Assembly: GCF_010389155.1 (NCBI RefSeq)
Contig: NC_057766.1
Location: 23,693,516-23,757,515, forward strand
Direction: 5' to 3'
DNA from: Erigeron canadensis
Taxonomy: Eukaryota; Streptophyta; Magnoliopsida; Asterales; Asteraceae
Length of the DNA stretch: 64,000 nucleotides
Shown: positions 1 to 11,891 of the stretch, piece after piece
Numbering within the stretch: position 1 is the stretch's first letter
How the letters are laid out: each line of letters begins with the position of its first letter
The notes under the pieces: generated by a model
What the model was told of the DNA's origin: nothing
The model's database searches: none
What the model saw: only the letters and a program-made list of their open reading frames with translations
Position numbers and translations under genes: made by a program

Positions 1-212
1 AAAGAAGAATACCTTAATTGAAAAATGGGTATAAGTTAAATACTTTTTATGCCATTTACCCTAAAAGAAAATACAATGTTTATTCATATTTGAGCCCAAT
101 GCCCCCCACGTGACATTGCAACTTTCATACATTTTGGATTCCATCAATTAAGCTTTGACAATTCAAATACATAAAAAAGAACAAAATAAAAAAAATATAT
201 TCATATTAATTT
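1..212. other. AT-rich flank, nothing recognised
   Basis: AT-rich sequence with no coding signal. It ends in ATATTAATTT, which recurs at 1387-1396 and is the left target duplication of the element that follows. A CACGTG hexamer at about 107-112 is present, but no gene is close enough to give it meaning. Confidence 0.5.
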
Positions 213-1386
213 GAGTTAATTACAGAAATCGTCCCTATCGTGGACCTCCACTTGCAGCTTTCGTCTTTAAGTTTAATAAATTACAGTTTTAGTCCAAAAA
301 ATTTTGCTCCGTTAACACTTTTAGTCCTCGGTAATAACGTCCGTTTAAAAACCCATCACGCATCAGCCGCATGATGGGTATTTCCGTCTTTTCATGACAC
401 AAGGACCAAAAGTGTGGTTTTAAAACTTACTACAGGACTAAAAGTGTAATTAGTTATAAACTTCATCATCATCATTATCTGTATCTATATCTGGATCAAT
501 ATCAAACATCATCATCATCATCATCTATATTTATATCTTCAAAACAAATATTCCAGATTTATGCACACAAGGAGAGAAACAGAAGAGTAGAATAGAATAA
601 AAACAAACTTCTCACAACACACACACATATACACTTATGCATCAATTCACACACATACATGAGCGAGAACAGAAAACTAAAAGAAAAAGAAAAAATAAAA
701 CAGATCAGAACAAGAAAGAAAGAACATTAATCAAAAGAAGAACATTCACGGTCAACCAAAGTCATCTAGGTTATGGTCTTGTTTGTTCTCACAAAAAAGA
801 AGAAGAAGAGCCGGCTGTTGACCAGCTTTGACTTACAATCTGAAAATAAAAGTCAAAATATAAGGTGAAACAAAAAGTAGAACATGATTTCGAGACTCAT
901 ATCCACGAATCTTCCACTGATCCTGGCTGATTCATGACTAATTTATATATGTACTTTCGGTTTTCATGAATTTCGTGTATATATTGTGTGTATATAATCT
1001 AATTTACAAATTATATATGAATGAAGCTATACTAGAAAAATTTTAAAGGTTAAACCCATTGAATCCCTACCTAGAATTCTTAAGAAGAAGATAGAGAAAG
1101 AATAATCAAATGTTAATTTAAAGTGGTGGTGGATGATGATTGTTGTTGATGATGAATGTATTAAAAAAAAAATATTTGAACTAAAAGTGTAATAAAAGAA
1201 AGAAGGGAAATGACGAAAATACCCATCATATGGCTGACACGTAATGTGTTTTTAAACGGTCGTTACTACCTAGGACCAAAAGTATTGACGGAGCAAAGTT
1301 TTTTAGACTAAAACTGTAATTTATTAAACTTAGGGACGAAAGCTGCGAGTGGAGGTACACGACATGGACGATTTCTGTAATTAACT
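213..1386. mobile_element. Mutator-like element with long terminal inverted repeats
   Basis: About 175 bp at the left (213-404) returns as its reverse complement at the right (about 1205-1386). The outer ends read GAGTTAATTACAGAAATCG and CGATTTCTGTAATTAACT. The same 9-10 bases (ATATTAATTT) flank both sides at 203-212 and 1387-1396, which fits the 9-bp class of target duplication made by Mutator-like elements. The interior (about 405-1200) is AT-rich, has CATCAT runs and encodes no transposase, so the copy is non-autonomous. Seen: inverted repeats and flanking duplication. Inferred: superfamily. Confidence 0.75.
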
Positions 1387-1638
1387 ATATTAATTTATCA
1401 TCAGTCGACCTCCCCTCCCTCTTCTCTTTCAGTCTTTCTCCTCTACTCCCACAACCACCATGACCGCTGCTCTTTCTCTCTCTTTTCAGATCTGTCCATC
1501 GCAACTCTAACTCCTCTGTCGGCCGGCCACCTGTTCTTCATCGTCACCGTCGTTAAAATTGCGGCGCAATACGACGGTATAATTGCGGTGCGAAACTCGA
1601 GAATTGGGATCAGATGAGTAGGGGAGAGAGTCATGATT

Positions 1639-1888
1639 TGTAAATAAATAATTTACAAAATTATATGTAATAGAAAGTTAAATATTTACACTAAAAATTT
1701 CACATTAAAAATCATTGTTTTTATACCTACTAAAAATACGCGTCACGTCACCTACTCACCATCATTACATCGCCACCACCGTCACATCGCCACTATCATC
1801 CCAACCTTCACCCTTCACTACCTTCACCTTTCACTGCCACCACTGCCATTGCTATTACACCTTTCACATCGTGCGGGTACCGCTCTAG
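1639..1888 (+). mobile_element. Helitron 3' end (fragment)
   Basis: The sequence ends ATCGTGCGGGTACCGCTCTAG followed by T, the CTAG-T ending preceded by a GC-rich segment typical of plant Helitrons. A CCACCATCAC-rich stretch precedes it. I could not fix a matching 5' TC end, so the left border is a guess. Confidence 0.45.
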
Positions 1889-1991
1889 TAATATCTATAA
1901 CACATATACTGTATAATAAATAATAAACTTTGTAAAACTATACTCGTATATTTTTTTAAAAAATATATATGTATATATATATATATATATG

Positions 1992-2152
1992 GGAATGACT
2001 GTTAGGTACCTAAGCTTAGGTGTGGAACACTCACATATTATTTTTTTAATCCATAAATTCATGGGGCCTTAAGCATTTATTCATTAATCAAGAAATATTA
2101 AAAAATTTGTATGTGAGGAGTTCCACACCTAAGCTTAGGTGCCGGACAACCT
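1992..2152. mobile_element. Short foldback MITE
   Basis: A 35-40 bp arm containing CCTAAGCTTAGGTGTGGAAC (about 2009-2033) is repeated inverted at about 2112-2145 as GTTCCACACCTAAGCTTAGG. An AT-rich loop of under 100 bp separates the arms. There is no coding potential. It is a stem-loop MITE of unknown superfamily. Confidence 0.6.
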
Positions 2153-3007
2153 TATATTCCGTTAAAAGTTTGATGGGCAAAATGGAAAATATGTGCTGGA
2201 ACTTGGAAGAGAGCTATGTTGGATCGACCTCTCTCTTTAATTCTTTTTAATTTATATAAAATAATCTATATCTCTCTATATAACTAAGAGAGAATATGTT
2301 TTTGATTATGCGGCAATTATGAAATCATGTCATGTCGGATTTTTTCCTAGGTGTCATACTTACATTAAATTCATAATTTTAAGCATAGTTTAAAAAAATT
2401 ACACTTTAGCCTAATCATCATTAAAGCACAATTTAAAAATTATACTTTAGCCTAATATCTCTCTATATAACTAAGAGAGTATAGGTTTTTGATTATGTGA
2501 CAATTATAAAATCATGCCATGTCGGATTTTTTCCTAGGTGTCATACTTACATTAAATTTCTAATTTTAAACATACTTTAAAAAAATTACATTTTAGCCTA
2601 ATCCGCATTAAAACACAATTTAAAAATTATGCTTTAGCCTAATCATCATCATTAATTAAGTAATAATTAAAAAAAGTTAAAAATAAAATAATACGACAAA
2701 GTATATCTTAATGGAAGCAAAGTATATCTTAATGGAATGGATGGATAGATTTCTTATGTTATATTTATGTATATCGTCTAAAGTAATGGATGGATTTCTT
2801 CTAAATTTTTTTATTTATGTTTATAATAATTATATTGTATTAAAGTTATAGTAAGTATATATATTCAGAATCGGCTAAACATTGTTTTCCTAATTTAATT
2901 TTCATTTTAATTTTATTTCATGTATATCTCTTAAAACTTAATGGATGAATTTCTTTTTCACAAAGATATAAACAATTTTTTATGATTTATAAATGGGAAA
3001 TTCTAAA

Positions 3008-3163
3008 TTGACAAACAAATTACAAACAAAATTATACAAACTCACTTGTCATATGAGATGCATCAACTAAATTAATTCTTTTTTTCTTTTTTATGTTTCT
3101 CTCTCAATGTTCTATTGGTGACACCTAAGTTTGTATAGTTTTGTTTGTAATTTGTTTGTTGAT
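3008..3163. mobile_element. Palindromic MITE inside the Helitron
   Basis: The left arm has TTGACAAACAAATTACAAAC followed by AAAATTATACAAACT; its inverted copy at about 3127-3163 ends in AATTTGTTTGTTGA. The arms are about 37 bp, the total about 155 bp, with no ORF. Confidence 0.65.
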
Positions 3164-3189
3164 GTAGTTATACTACATATTTGACGTAG

Positions 3190-3300
3190 TTATTACCATT
3201 TAGGTGAGGTGGTAGAGACTCTTGCCTGTTGAAGTATAGACCAAGGTTCAATCCTTGACAATGGTGTAATTTAGTAGTTATATTTGCCGTTCAAAAAAAA
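3190..3300 (+). repeat. tRNA-like SINE module
   Basis: The stretch TGAGGTGGTAGAGACTC resembles a Pol III A box, and AAGGTTCAATCCTT about 40 bp later resembles a B box. A run of A follows at about 3290-3300, as in tRNA-derived SINEs. It does not fold as a complete tRNA by eye. It lies in the 3' part of a Helitron, as does the similar module at 47060-47140. Confidence 0.5.
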
Positions 3301-3468
3301 ATAAACATATTTAACGTATATCATATATTCATAAACTATAATTTTATTGTTTGAATCAGTCGTAATCGGATATATTTTAATATTATGATTAATAATGTAA
3401 CTATCTATAATTATATTTTTTTACTTATGTTATCCGTTAGTCCCAAACAACGTGCGGGATTAATCTAG

Positions 3469-3586
3469 TTTCTAATAAATTAATAATGTATGAGCAATCT
3501 CACGTCCCCTTTCTCTTTTTTTTTCTTCACGACTCAAAAGGCAAAAGCCTTTGCTTTTGTGGCTCACTCCCCTAAAACTCTTTTTA
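3469..3586. other. Spacer between Helitron and Tourist-type MITE
   Basis: Short AT-rich spacer. It contains TTTGCCTTTTGAGTC-type sequence in inverted orientation and no gene. TTA at 3584-3586 is the left target duplication of the next element. Confidence 0.4.
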
Positions 3587-4949
3587 GAGCATCTACAATG
3601 GCAAATTTTGAAAAGCTTTTTTGATAAAAAGTGTGTAAGTATGTGTAAGAGTTTTTTCAAAAAAAAAAGTCTTACTCCCCAATGATAAAAATGCTTTTGA
3701 AGACTCAAAGTAAAATAAAATACATAATTATAGTACAAAAATAGGTTTAAGATCAAACCTATAGCTTGATAAATATAAAGTTTTTCATCATCTCTTTCCT
3801 CTTAAAAAACCATATTATATTAAACTTCAAGCTTTTAAAAGCTTTTTATCATTGGAGAGGAAGATTTTTTATAAAAAGCTCTTACACATTTTACATATTA
3901 TTTTGATAAAAAAAAAAAAGCTTTTCAAATTTAACCATTGTGGATGTTAGGTCCAGATTTACTGGACTCTCTCCAGATGAAGATTCTAGAGCCCACTGAA
4001 GATTTGTCCAGAAATTATGTGAAGACCAGTGAACAACTTACTTGTACAGGAATCTGGATTCCACCAGATTTGTTCATTGGACTTCTCTCCAGTCAAAGAT
4101 CATTCTACCGAAAAACATTCTCACTGAAGTCGAAGACTGAAGTCTGAAGAAAGAAGTTTGACAAATAGCGGAGCTCACTGGCTGACTTACCAGATCTCCT
4201 GACTGGAGTCCTTGACAGTGTTCGAGACCTTACAAGTCTGAACACTGATTACGAGGAATTGACTTTATGCCTTTACATGTCTTTAACCGGACAATCCATT
4301 TGTCCTTTGTTAAAAGCCTTACACGCATGTAAAGGTGGTTGGTTAATTAGAAGACAAGTCACTATCAAGTGACTTTATTCTTGTACTTTAATCAATGCAT
4401 TTAAGGAATTAAAGTAATTTCTTTAAATGCATGTAACCATATTTGTACGGCAAAAAGAATATTATATTTATTGTTTTTGCCTATAAATACCAAGTCACTT
4501 CCCTTGTCCAAATTACACTTTTGCAATTTGGTGCCTTTGCTCAAATACTCTCGATCTAAACAGTTATACTTCACAACTTTAAGTATTTCGATAAAAAGAG
4601 TTTATTTAGCAAATATTAGATCACTTGTAATTCATAAGGTTGTTTAGATACTTACTTTGTAATATATTTGTTCCGCAACAACCTTGTATTTTATTTAACA
4701 TCAATAAATAAAATACACTTGAAAATTACATTGTGTCTCACCATTTACTTTACTTGCTTATCTTTATATTGCTTAAGTACGTATTACTTTATATATATTC
4801 TTGCATTTATATTTATTGTAATACTAGTCCAATCTAGTACTTACTTGACTTGTCGCATTTATACTAGTCCAATCTAGTGCTTACTTGACTTGTTGTATTC
4901 AATACATGTGGGTTAAACCATCAAGTGAGGGACTTCACAGTGGATGCCC
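3587..4949. mobile_element. Tourist-type (PIF/Harbinger) MITE split by a solo LTR
   Basis: The left end GAGCATCTACAATGG and the right end CCATTGTGGATGCCC are inverted repeats. Both ends are flanked by TTA (3584-3586 and 4950-4952), the 3-bp duplication of PIF/Harbinger elements. Without the LTR at 3945-4939 and its 5-bp duplication the element is about 363 bp. The interior repeats AAAAGCTTTT-type arms (about 3612-3630 and 3835-3850, 3918-3928). It encodes nothing. The LTR landed inside the right terminal repeat. Confidence 0.8.
3945..4939 (+). mobile_element. Solo LTR (995 bp), GTGGA target duplication
   Basis: The segment starts TGTTAGGTCC and ends GGGACTTCACA, so it has TG...CA ends. The 5-bp GTGGA lies directly outside both ends (3940-3944 and 4940-4944). 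A TATA-like CCTATAAATACC at about 4480 is a plausible LTR promoter. No internal retrotransposon region, primer-binding site or second LTR is present. This is the product of LTR-LTR recombination. A Copia origin is a guess from size only. Confidence 0.85.
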
Positions 4950-4952
4950 TTA

Positions 4953-6600
4953 GTCTTACCTACTCCTTTTCTTTTCTATATGTTCTTCACTTCAAAATCA
5001 ACCATTGGTCCACCATGGATCCACCACCACCGCCGCTGGTTCTCATCCCTTTTCCCTATCTCCTCTCTTTTCTTTCTATTCTCTTTTATAAGCTAGAATC
5101 AACCTAGTGTCTTTATTTTCACAGCCACCTTCCGCCGCCGTGGATCTCTTTTCCTGCAACGATATGAATTCCGCCGCCGTGGATATGTTTTTCGGCAACA
5201 ATATGATTTGGCGATTGATTGTCACTATAGGTGGCGGATGGTGTTGGCCGGAAATGGTGACCTGTGGCGGTTAGTGGTCAGATAATGGTGCCTGGTGATT
5301 GTAGACGGCGGTAATTGGAGGTGATTGTGGACGGCAGTGGCTGGTGGTGGTAGTTGTTGGCGGCGGTGGATGGTGCTGGTTATAGACGGAGGTGGCCGGA
5401 ATGATTGAAGACGGCGATGGTCGCTGGTCAAAGTAGGTAACGGTGGTCAGAGGTGATTCCAGACTGCGGTTGCCGGAGAAGATTGTAGATGGCGGTGGCC
5501 GGAGGTATTGCAGACGGCCGTGGTTGGTGGTCGGTGGTGGCTGTAATGTATGGTTGGGGTAGGTAATTATCTTTTAGAAACAAGGGTAAATTAGGGACTT
5601 CAATTCACCTTTTCTTAAATAAAAGTAATGGTCCTGCTTTATAATGTATATTATAGATAGATATAGATATAGATATAGATATAGATATATTGAATAAGTC
5701 AGAAGTCCAGTTAAATAAGAACACTTTTTTAATCAATCATATATTCACAACTTGTGAATCAACCTTGTAACGCATAATGATAGTCGAAACTGTGTCTTAG
5801 AAAAAAAAAACCTAAAATAGATATTATAGAGAAAAATTGTAATTTATTTACCTTTCCATCCTTAAATATAAACAAGTAACTTCACAAAATATGAATGTTA
5901 TATATTATAAGATTATTAGAGGATTATTCATTTGCACATCAAATTTGGTGTGCAAACGAGAGATCAATTCTTAGTCATTGGATCTTTCTTATTAAATGGC
6001 TAGGATTAACCCTTCCTTTCTCTACTTCCCCACAAAAACGTGTTTCAGACGACGACGACCACCACCACCGTCATCTCCGGCAACGGCGGTTGTAGCCACT
6101 ATCATCCCCGCTCAGACCTCCATCTCCGACCACCACCACCATCATCTCCGACCACCACGTCTAATCTCTCTCTCTCCCCTCTTCCGGCGACGACGCAGAC
6201 GACAACGGTGAGGGCTGAGCCCGTACCAAATCCAACCGCCACCATCTTTTAGATCGATGTCCATCAAATCCTTCCCATTCTCATATGCGTCCAATGACAA
6301 CCCCTTTAGAATAGATGAGGGCAACGCTTGTATCGTATCCACCGGAAAACGAATTGGCGATCGCTGAAAATGTTCATGGAGATGACACCGCCGCTGACGG
6401 AGGAAGAAGATCGGAGAGGAAGATCGGTGATACCTGTAAATTTGCTTTTGATCTTGATTTTTTGATCTAAGGGCTCAAATTCATCCTTTTGTTTGCAACC
6501 AAATTCATGTGTGTATGAATACAAATCAAGATTATTAATAAATCAAAATTTTCACATATGTAAACAATAAATTTATATGCATTTTACCTACAAAGTTACC
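4953..6600. other. Low-complexity GGTGG/CCACC-rich region, no supported gene
   Basis: Positions 5225-5560 are GGTGG/GGCGG-rich on the + strand, and 6045-6200 are CCACC-rich, so the two blocks are roughly complementary. An AGATAT microsatellite lies at about 5655-5692. Open frames here code for runs of Pro, His, Thr or Arg and overlap one another on both strands, as expected of biased sequence. I see no splice pattern or known domain. Confidence 0.45.
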
Positions 6601-7569
6601 TACCAATGGGGTTGGTGGCCCATTCCTAAGGTCTTTGGCTTTGGGGGGATCCACAGCTTCATATCAAACATGCGTATAATTTAGAAGTAGAAGTATATTA
6701 GTATGCCGTTCTAAAAAACAACTTGCAAGGAATAAAGATTGGACCTTAGTTAGGAATAGACATGGAACTTGTATAGTCCCGTACCAGTTTCGATACTGAT
6801 CCAAAAAATCTCCAAAACAAGGTAGCAGTATCGATTTCATAGTAAATTAAGTATGACTTCCCGTACTGCGATTGTAATTCCAAAGAACCAACAAAACATC
6901 AATGTAAAGCAATTAGATAATCATATAGATATCAATTTCACTATTATCATAACTGTTACTTCATCATGAACGCATTATTTTACATTGATGTCTTAAATGG
7001 ATATCTATAGTGTACTATTACTGCTACCGTGGTAGTTATAAATGTATCTGTAGCTATACATTTCATATTTGTTATGGTAATTGAAACAATAAATGAACTT
7101 AGTAACTAAAGGACAGAACAACGAAGCTGGTGACGTCAACATTTGATACGCAAACACCTGTAACTCACTCAACTACTTTTGTAGTTGACTCTTTTACTCA
7201 TATTTTTCAGGTGATTAGCAGTAGACAATGTTTTCAAGTTTCTCTAGTCTTCGGAGCTTGAAGTCTTTTGCATCTTTTGAATTCGTATTGTACTATAGTT
7301 ACTTTGTATGACTTCGTAACTAGATTGACCTTGTGTGGTCTCACTTTTGTACCTAGACAATGTAATCATATTATCCTTATCAAATATTATGGTGTGTTAT
7401 TATCTAGACTGTTGAGCATGTACTGTATTACTTTGCGCTTTCGTGTATCGAATCAGAAAATCAAGACTTAAAATTTTTTGCTTATTTCTAATATAAGTCT
7501 TGCTTTCACCAATAAAACATAAATTATTATATTAAATTCTTGTAACATCAAAAACATTTTTAGTTACAA
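6601..7569. other. AT-rich intergenic DNA, nothing recognised
   Basis: No coding pattern or intact repeat border. CCCGTACC/GGTACGG-type words at about 6775-6870 resemble the degenerate repeats at 13.3-13.9 kb and may be a decayed copy of the same MITE family. Confidence 0.35.
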
Positions 7570-8335
7570 CTAGTGTTATACCCGGCCGTTGGTCAGGGAT
7601 AACTATAAGACATATACTTTAATGCGGGTCATAATTTTAATGTGTCAACCATTACCATCGGACAAAAAAAACTTATCGTTAAACAATATAACGTAAATCA
7701 TAAAACACAAAACTTTGGTGGCGAAATAATAATTGCAACCTTTCTTAAAATATAAAAATAAGAAGATAAACACTTTGACGGTGAAAAAAAAAAGTCTAAA
7801 ACTGTAGTATCATGAATCATCGAAAATAAACTTTAATAGTAAAAATACAAAAGTCTTAAAAAAAGTTAGCGTTTAAGTGTGAAACATTACTACTCTAAAA
7901 GTAATGATATAAATCAGAAAATTAAAAACACAAAGAAAGCAAGTGATAACAATAAAACACAAAGAAGACAACTGTCATCTACACAACACATTAGCTAAGA
8001 AATGGAAGAAAAAAAAAAACTAAGTAGGCAAGCAGGCTAGCTACTGAGCCAACGCCAGCCAAGCTGCTTCACTGTTCACACGAAGTAAAAATACGAAAGT
8101 CTTAAAAAAAAGTTAGCGTTTAAGTGTGAAACATTACTACTCTAAAAGTAATGATATAAATCAGAAAATAAAAACACAAAGAAAGCAAGTGACACTAATA
8201 AAACACAAAGAAGACAACTGTCATTTCCACAATACATTAGTTAAGAAATGAAAAAAAAAAAAAAAAAACTAAGTAGGCAAGCAGGCTCGTTGCTGAGTCA
8301 ACAGCCAGCGAAGCTGCTTCACGGTTCACACGAAA
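7570..8335 (-). mobile_element. Probable Helitron (3' end at left) with a tandem duplication
   Basis: Read on the minus strand, the left border ends ACGGCCGGGTATAACACTAG followed by T, a Helitron-like CTAG-T end after a GC-rich segment. Two direct copies of a 246-bp unit start at 7839 and 8085; the second runs to about 8330. They share CTAAGTAGGCAAGCAGGCT and GAAGCTGCTTCAC. The right border of the element was not found. Confidence 0.45.
7839..8330. repeat. 246-bp tandem duplication upstream of the H-protein gene
   Basis: Copy one spans 7839-8084 and copy two 8085 to about 8330. The copies differ by few substitutions and small A-run changes. The array ends about 310 bp before the ATG of the glycine decarboxylase H gene, so it may lie in or next to the promoter. 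Confidence 0.8.
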
Positions 8336-8637
8336 AAAGTTTAAGTGGGTTATAATATACGAGTAATGTTATTAGTTTCACCAACATAACATACATTATA
8401 ATATTTGTCTTATAATTCACACAAAAGAAAATGTATAAAACAAAGAACATGGTGGGTTGAACCCACCAACTCCCGGGTGCTAGTTGAGTAGTCGGTGACA
8501 AGGAACACTTATATTAAAAAACCAACAACAAAGTTGGTGGGAAGAAAGTGCACACACCACCTAAAAAAACACACACACACATTTGTTGTTGTATCGAATC
8601 CAAGTGAAGTAGATCTTTTGTGGGGAGTGTGGCGGCG

Positions 8638-11600
8638 ATGGCAACAACAAGCAGATTATTGTGGGCTTCATCAAAAGCAGCCTCCTATCTCAAGATCTCT
8701 ACTTTCAACAGAGCTTTTGCTTCTTCTGGTAATTTTAATTCTTATATATATATATATATATAGATCACTCTTTTTCTAATTCATCTCAATCCCGCCACAA
8801 TAAAGAAATGAGATGTAGACAATACTGACGGTTTTAGTTTCTTTCATCTGTCACCTTTTATTATAATAATAATAATGATGATATATTTATAATAAGAAAA
8901 TTTGTTAGTTTGAATGGTTGATCTGTGATTTTTTACTACAGTTTTGAGGATATGTGATATCTGATTGATTTGTTTATTATATATGTTTTCCCTATAATAG
9001 AATGATTTATATAAACATTATATTACATAGTTTGCAATAGATTAGATGTTATGATTGTCAATCTGGATTTTGTACTGTGTATATAATACTATATACTACT
9101 ACTACTACATAATAATAATTATGTGTATATCTATGTATCCAATTGTCCTCCTTCTATCAAATGTTTGTATTAACCTTTAAAACTTACTTTTTAAATTTAG
9201 TGTAACAAACTAATGTCCTTGCTATCACTATTGTGATTGCTATTGTATGTGTCAGGTGATCTCTTTGTTGAAAGTTTAATATTTCTTAGAAGTGTATGCA
9301 CCAAATTTAATTTTTCTGTCAGTTGTATATGTTGGATGTGAGGATCATGTCACCAAAAATTAGGCCACTTCACTGTTTAGAAGTTATACGAGGTCACTTT
9401 ACATTTTCTTTTTGAAAAGATGGAAGTCCAATACATGCAATAGCCAAATGGATATCAATCGGCTCTCTGTAATGGTTTTAATTTAAGCGAGTGGTCTTTT
9501 GGGTATGTGATATCAATTGGCTCTCTGTAATGGTTATAAATCAAGCGATTTGGTGAATAAATTCCCATGTGGTATTAATATTATGGTGATACATGCTATG
9601 TGGACATTAGTATTGGTTGTAGAATGCTTATAACAGAAAAGTTGTTGGGTTTTACTCATTTGTACCATACCATCTTGTGTGGAGCAACAAAAGAATCAAA
9701 TTTGTTGCAAGTGACACTATGAATGAGTGTTTCCACATGAGTTTGATCTACCTGTCGTAACACATGAGCACGATGAGATGTTAGTATAGCTGTATATAAT
9801 ATACACATTATCTTGCTTCCTTAACCTCAGTTACAATGTTCTTTTGGTAATCATGCTGTCTGTAATGCGCCAAGGAGGAACGCTCTTCGTAGAGAAATAG
9901 AATATTTAGACAACTTTGAAAACCATGAACGGAAATGGTTTTGTTAACATACAGAGCATATGGTGTATTGTTTGTTTGTAAGTATGTTGTAAATCTGGAA
10001 ATGAAACACAAAGAATGGAATGGTAATTGTTATATGTATAAATGAATGGCTGACTCTGTACATCTTTCACTTTATCTTTTAACTAGTATTAAGATAGACA
10101 TAAGAGTGCGTCTGGTCGTGTATTTACTGGCTTTTTTTGTATTATGTTCAGTTTTGAAGGATTTGAAATATGCCGAATCTCATGAATGGGCCAAAGTTGA
10201 AGGTAACTGTGCAACCGTTGGTATCACGGACCATGCCCAGGATCACTTAGGAGATGTGGTATTTGTTGAATTACCTGAGGTTGGAGACGAAGTAACTCAA
10301 GGTAGCAGTTTTGGCGCAGTTGAAAGTGTGAAGGCCACCAGTGATATTAACTCCCCTGTTTCTGGGAAGGTCACTGAAGTCAACGAAGAGCTCACTGACA
10401 AACCTGGTTTGGTAAGTCATCTACTGCTCATTTTTGTTACAGGGCTCGTGAAAATTACAACAGGCGGCTAGAAGTACGTTACGGGTGGGTTGGATAATGA
10501 GGCAAGACAGGGCCGGGTTAAAACACTCATATTTAGTAAGGGTTGAAATGCATATATGTTCAGTAATCTTCAACTGGATTACTTCGTAATCCATCAACTC
10601 ACCTTTTTGGCTAAATAGAAGATTAAGTAATATGTGAAGTTATATTTTTCAAAACTATAATATTAGATATAAAAATTAAATGTGTATCAGTTGAATAAAA
10701 TGATGTAACCGGTTATTGAAGATACTTTTTTGGTTGACTTTCAACCTATTTAATTTTTTGTGCTTTTTGCTACTTTCTAATTTATCCATCTTACTCATTT
10801 AAGATTAACAGAACACCCATTTATAAGTTAATGGAAATTGCCACGTCTAAATTGGAATGGTACTCGTATAAGTCTACAAACTTTAGTCAGGAGTCTAAGA
10901 TACCCTTCTGTCACACTTCAACCATTTCATGAAACCTGTGATGTTTCTTTTCTTTGAAATGGTTTCAAGTTAAAACTACCTAGCCCTCCAATGTTGTACT
11001 AGAAATGCGTTAATTGTACGGATTTGGGCCCGCAAGATTCATTTGTCTTGCATCTATTGAAGGTCAAGATATCCGTGACTACTGACTAGTAGAAGTTGTA
11101 GTCTACAAAACTTCCTCCTTCTTATATCTATGTAAGAAAGTCATTTTGTTGAGTTTGAGGAGTACTCAAAAACACGGAGATATGCATCATTACTGAGTAA
11201 CCAGTTGGCTAGAATAATGAGTATTCTCCTCTTGGAAACATTTCGATATCTGGGTCATTATCGTTATTTTTATAGCCAAAATAATGTGGTATTGCATATT
11301 TAACATGAACATAATTTAATTTGTGGCAGTTAAATATGATATGGTTAATATAATTTTTATGGTTATTTTGAAGTGAACTTGATTTGGTTTGATCCCGAAA
11401 CTTGATTTACTGCTTACTGTTTCCTCGGATTGTTTGAATGGTGGGAGCAAAGCAGGGTTCTCTTTGGCTTTTCTGGTCAACCTGCTTAGCTTTTACAGCT
11501 GAATTTTGATACGAGAGTTGTTTGACCTGAGGGTCATTTTCTTTTTGTAGCAAATTTGTTGTAGAAATATAACATGTTCAATCAAAATCCTTTATAATAT

Positions 11601-11891
11601 TAAACATATAAGTAGCACTTTTGTAGCATTTCCTTTAATATTTGACTTGTAAAAGTCAAGCCACAACCTTTATTTACTTGTTATTCTAACCCACTCATTT
11701 GAGTTTTTGGTACGATTTCTATTGACTTGCAATGGTGGTCTGATCATGTATTGTACCATTTACAGGTTAACGGAAGTCCTTATGAGAAAGGATGGATTAT
11801 AAAGGTGGAGATTAGTGACAAGAATGCGGTGAACTCCCTAATGGACAGTGAACAATATTCAAAGTTCTGTGAAGAAGAGGACGATCACTAG
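8638..11891 (+). CDS. GDCH: Glycine cleavage system H protein, mitochondrial
   Basis: Exons are 8638-8728, 10152-10411 and 11766-11891 (477 bp, 158 aa); both introns are GT-AG and frame is kept. The H protein carries the lipoyl arm that shuttles the methylamine intermediate between the P, T and L proteins of the mitochondrial glycine decarboxylase complex, a photorespiratory step in leaves. Residues 1-30 are rich in Ser, Ala, Arg and Lys with no acidic residue, typical of a mitochondrial presequence. The mature part begins near [16 protein letters not shown] (31-46). The lipoylation site is Lys91 in [12 protein letters not shown], with the usual SPVSG turn after it. The C-terminus [13 protein letters not shown]...EEEDDH fits the family, as does the length (usually 150-165 aa). 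The start is the first ATG in frame with the presequence. Intron 1 begins near a TA microsatellite (about 8743-8762). It is not linked functionally to its neighbours. Confidence 0.95.
8729..10151. other. H-protein intron 1
   Basis: GT-AG intron of 1423 bp. It contains (TA)n at about 8743-8762, short ATA/TAA-rich simple repeats near 8865-8885 and 9095-9120, and a repeated phrase ATATCAATCGGCTCTCTGTA (about 9451 and 9509, with one mismatch). The frame open at 10046-10151 just upstream of exon 2 is intronic read-through. Confidence 0.6.
10412..11765. other. H-protein intron 2
   Basis: GT-AG intron of 1354 bp with no recognised mobile element. GGGTGGGTTGG and GGGCCGGGTTAAAA phrases near 10485-10525 resemble the GGTGGCAAAATGGG-type dispersed element seen in other introns of this window, but the borders are unclear. 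Confidence 0.5.

Larger units (their letters stand above)
2265..3468 (+). mobile_element. Non-autonomous Helitron carrying nested repeats
   Basis: The 5' end is TCTATATCTCTCTATATAAC preceded by A; the 3' end is GTGCGGGATTAATCTAG followed by T. This is the TC...CTAG structure inserted between A and T that defines Helitrons. The first ~190 bp (about 2270-2455) are repeated directly at about 2456-2642. Inside lie a palindromic MITE (3008-3163) and a tRNA-like SINE module (about 3190-3300). No Rep/helicase is encoded. Confidence 0.75.

Noticed and set aside
6040..6342. Overlapping Pro/Thr/His/Arg-rich ORFs on both strands
   Set aside because: Produced by CCACC/CGACGACG low-complexity DNA; all frames are open at once and none shows a domain.
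10046..10151. Alternative ATG for the H protein giving a hydrophobic leader
   Set aside because: The segment is intronic. The exon at 8638-8728 supplies a typical mitochondrial presequence and splices in frame at the AG before 10152.
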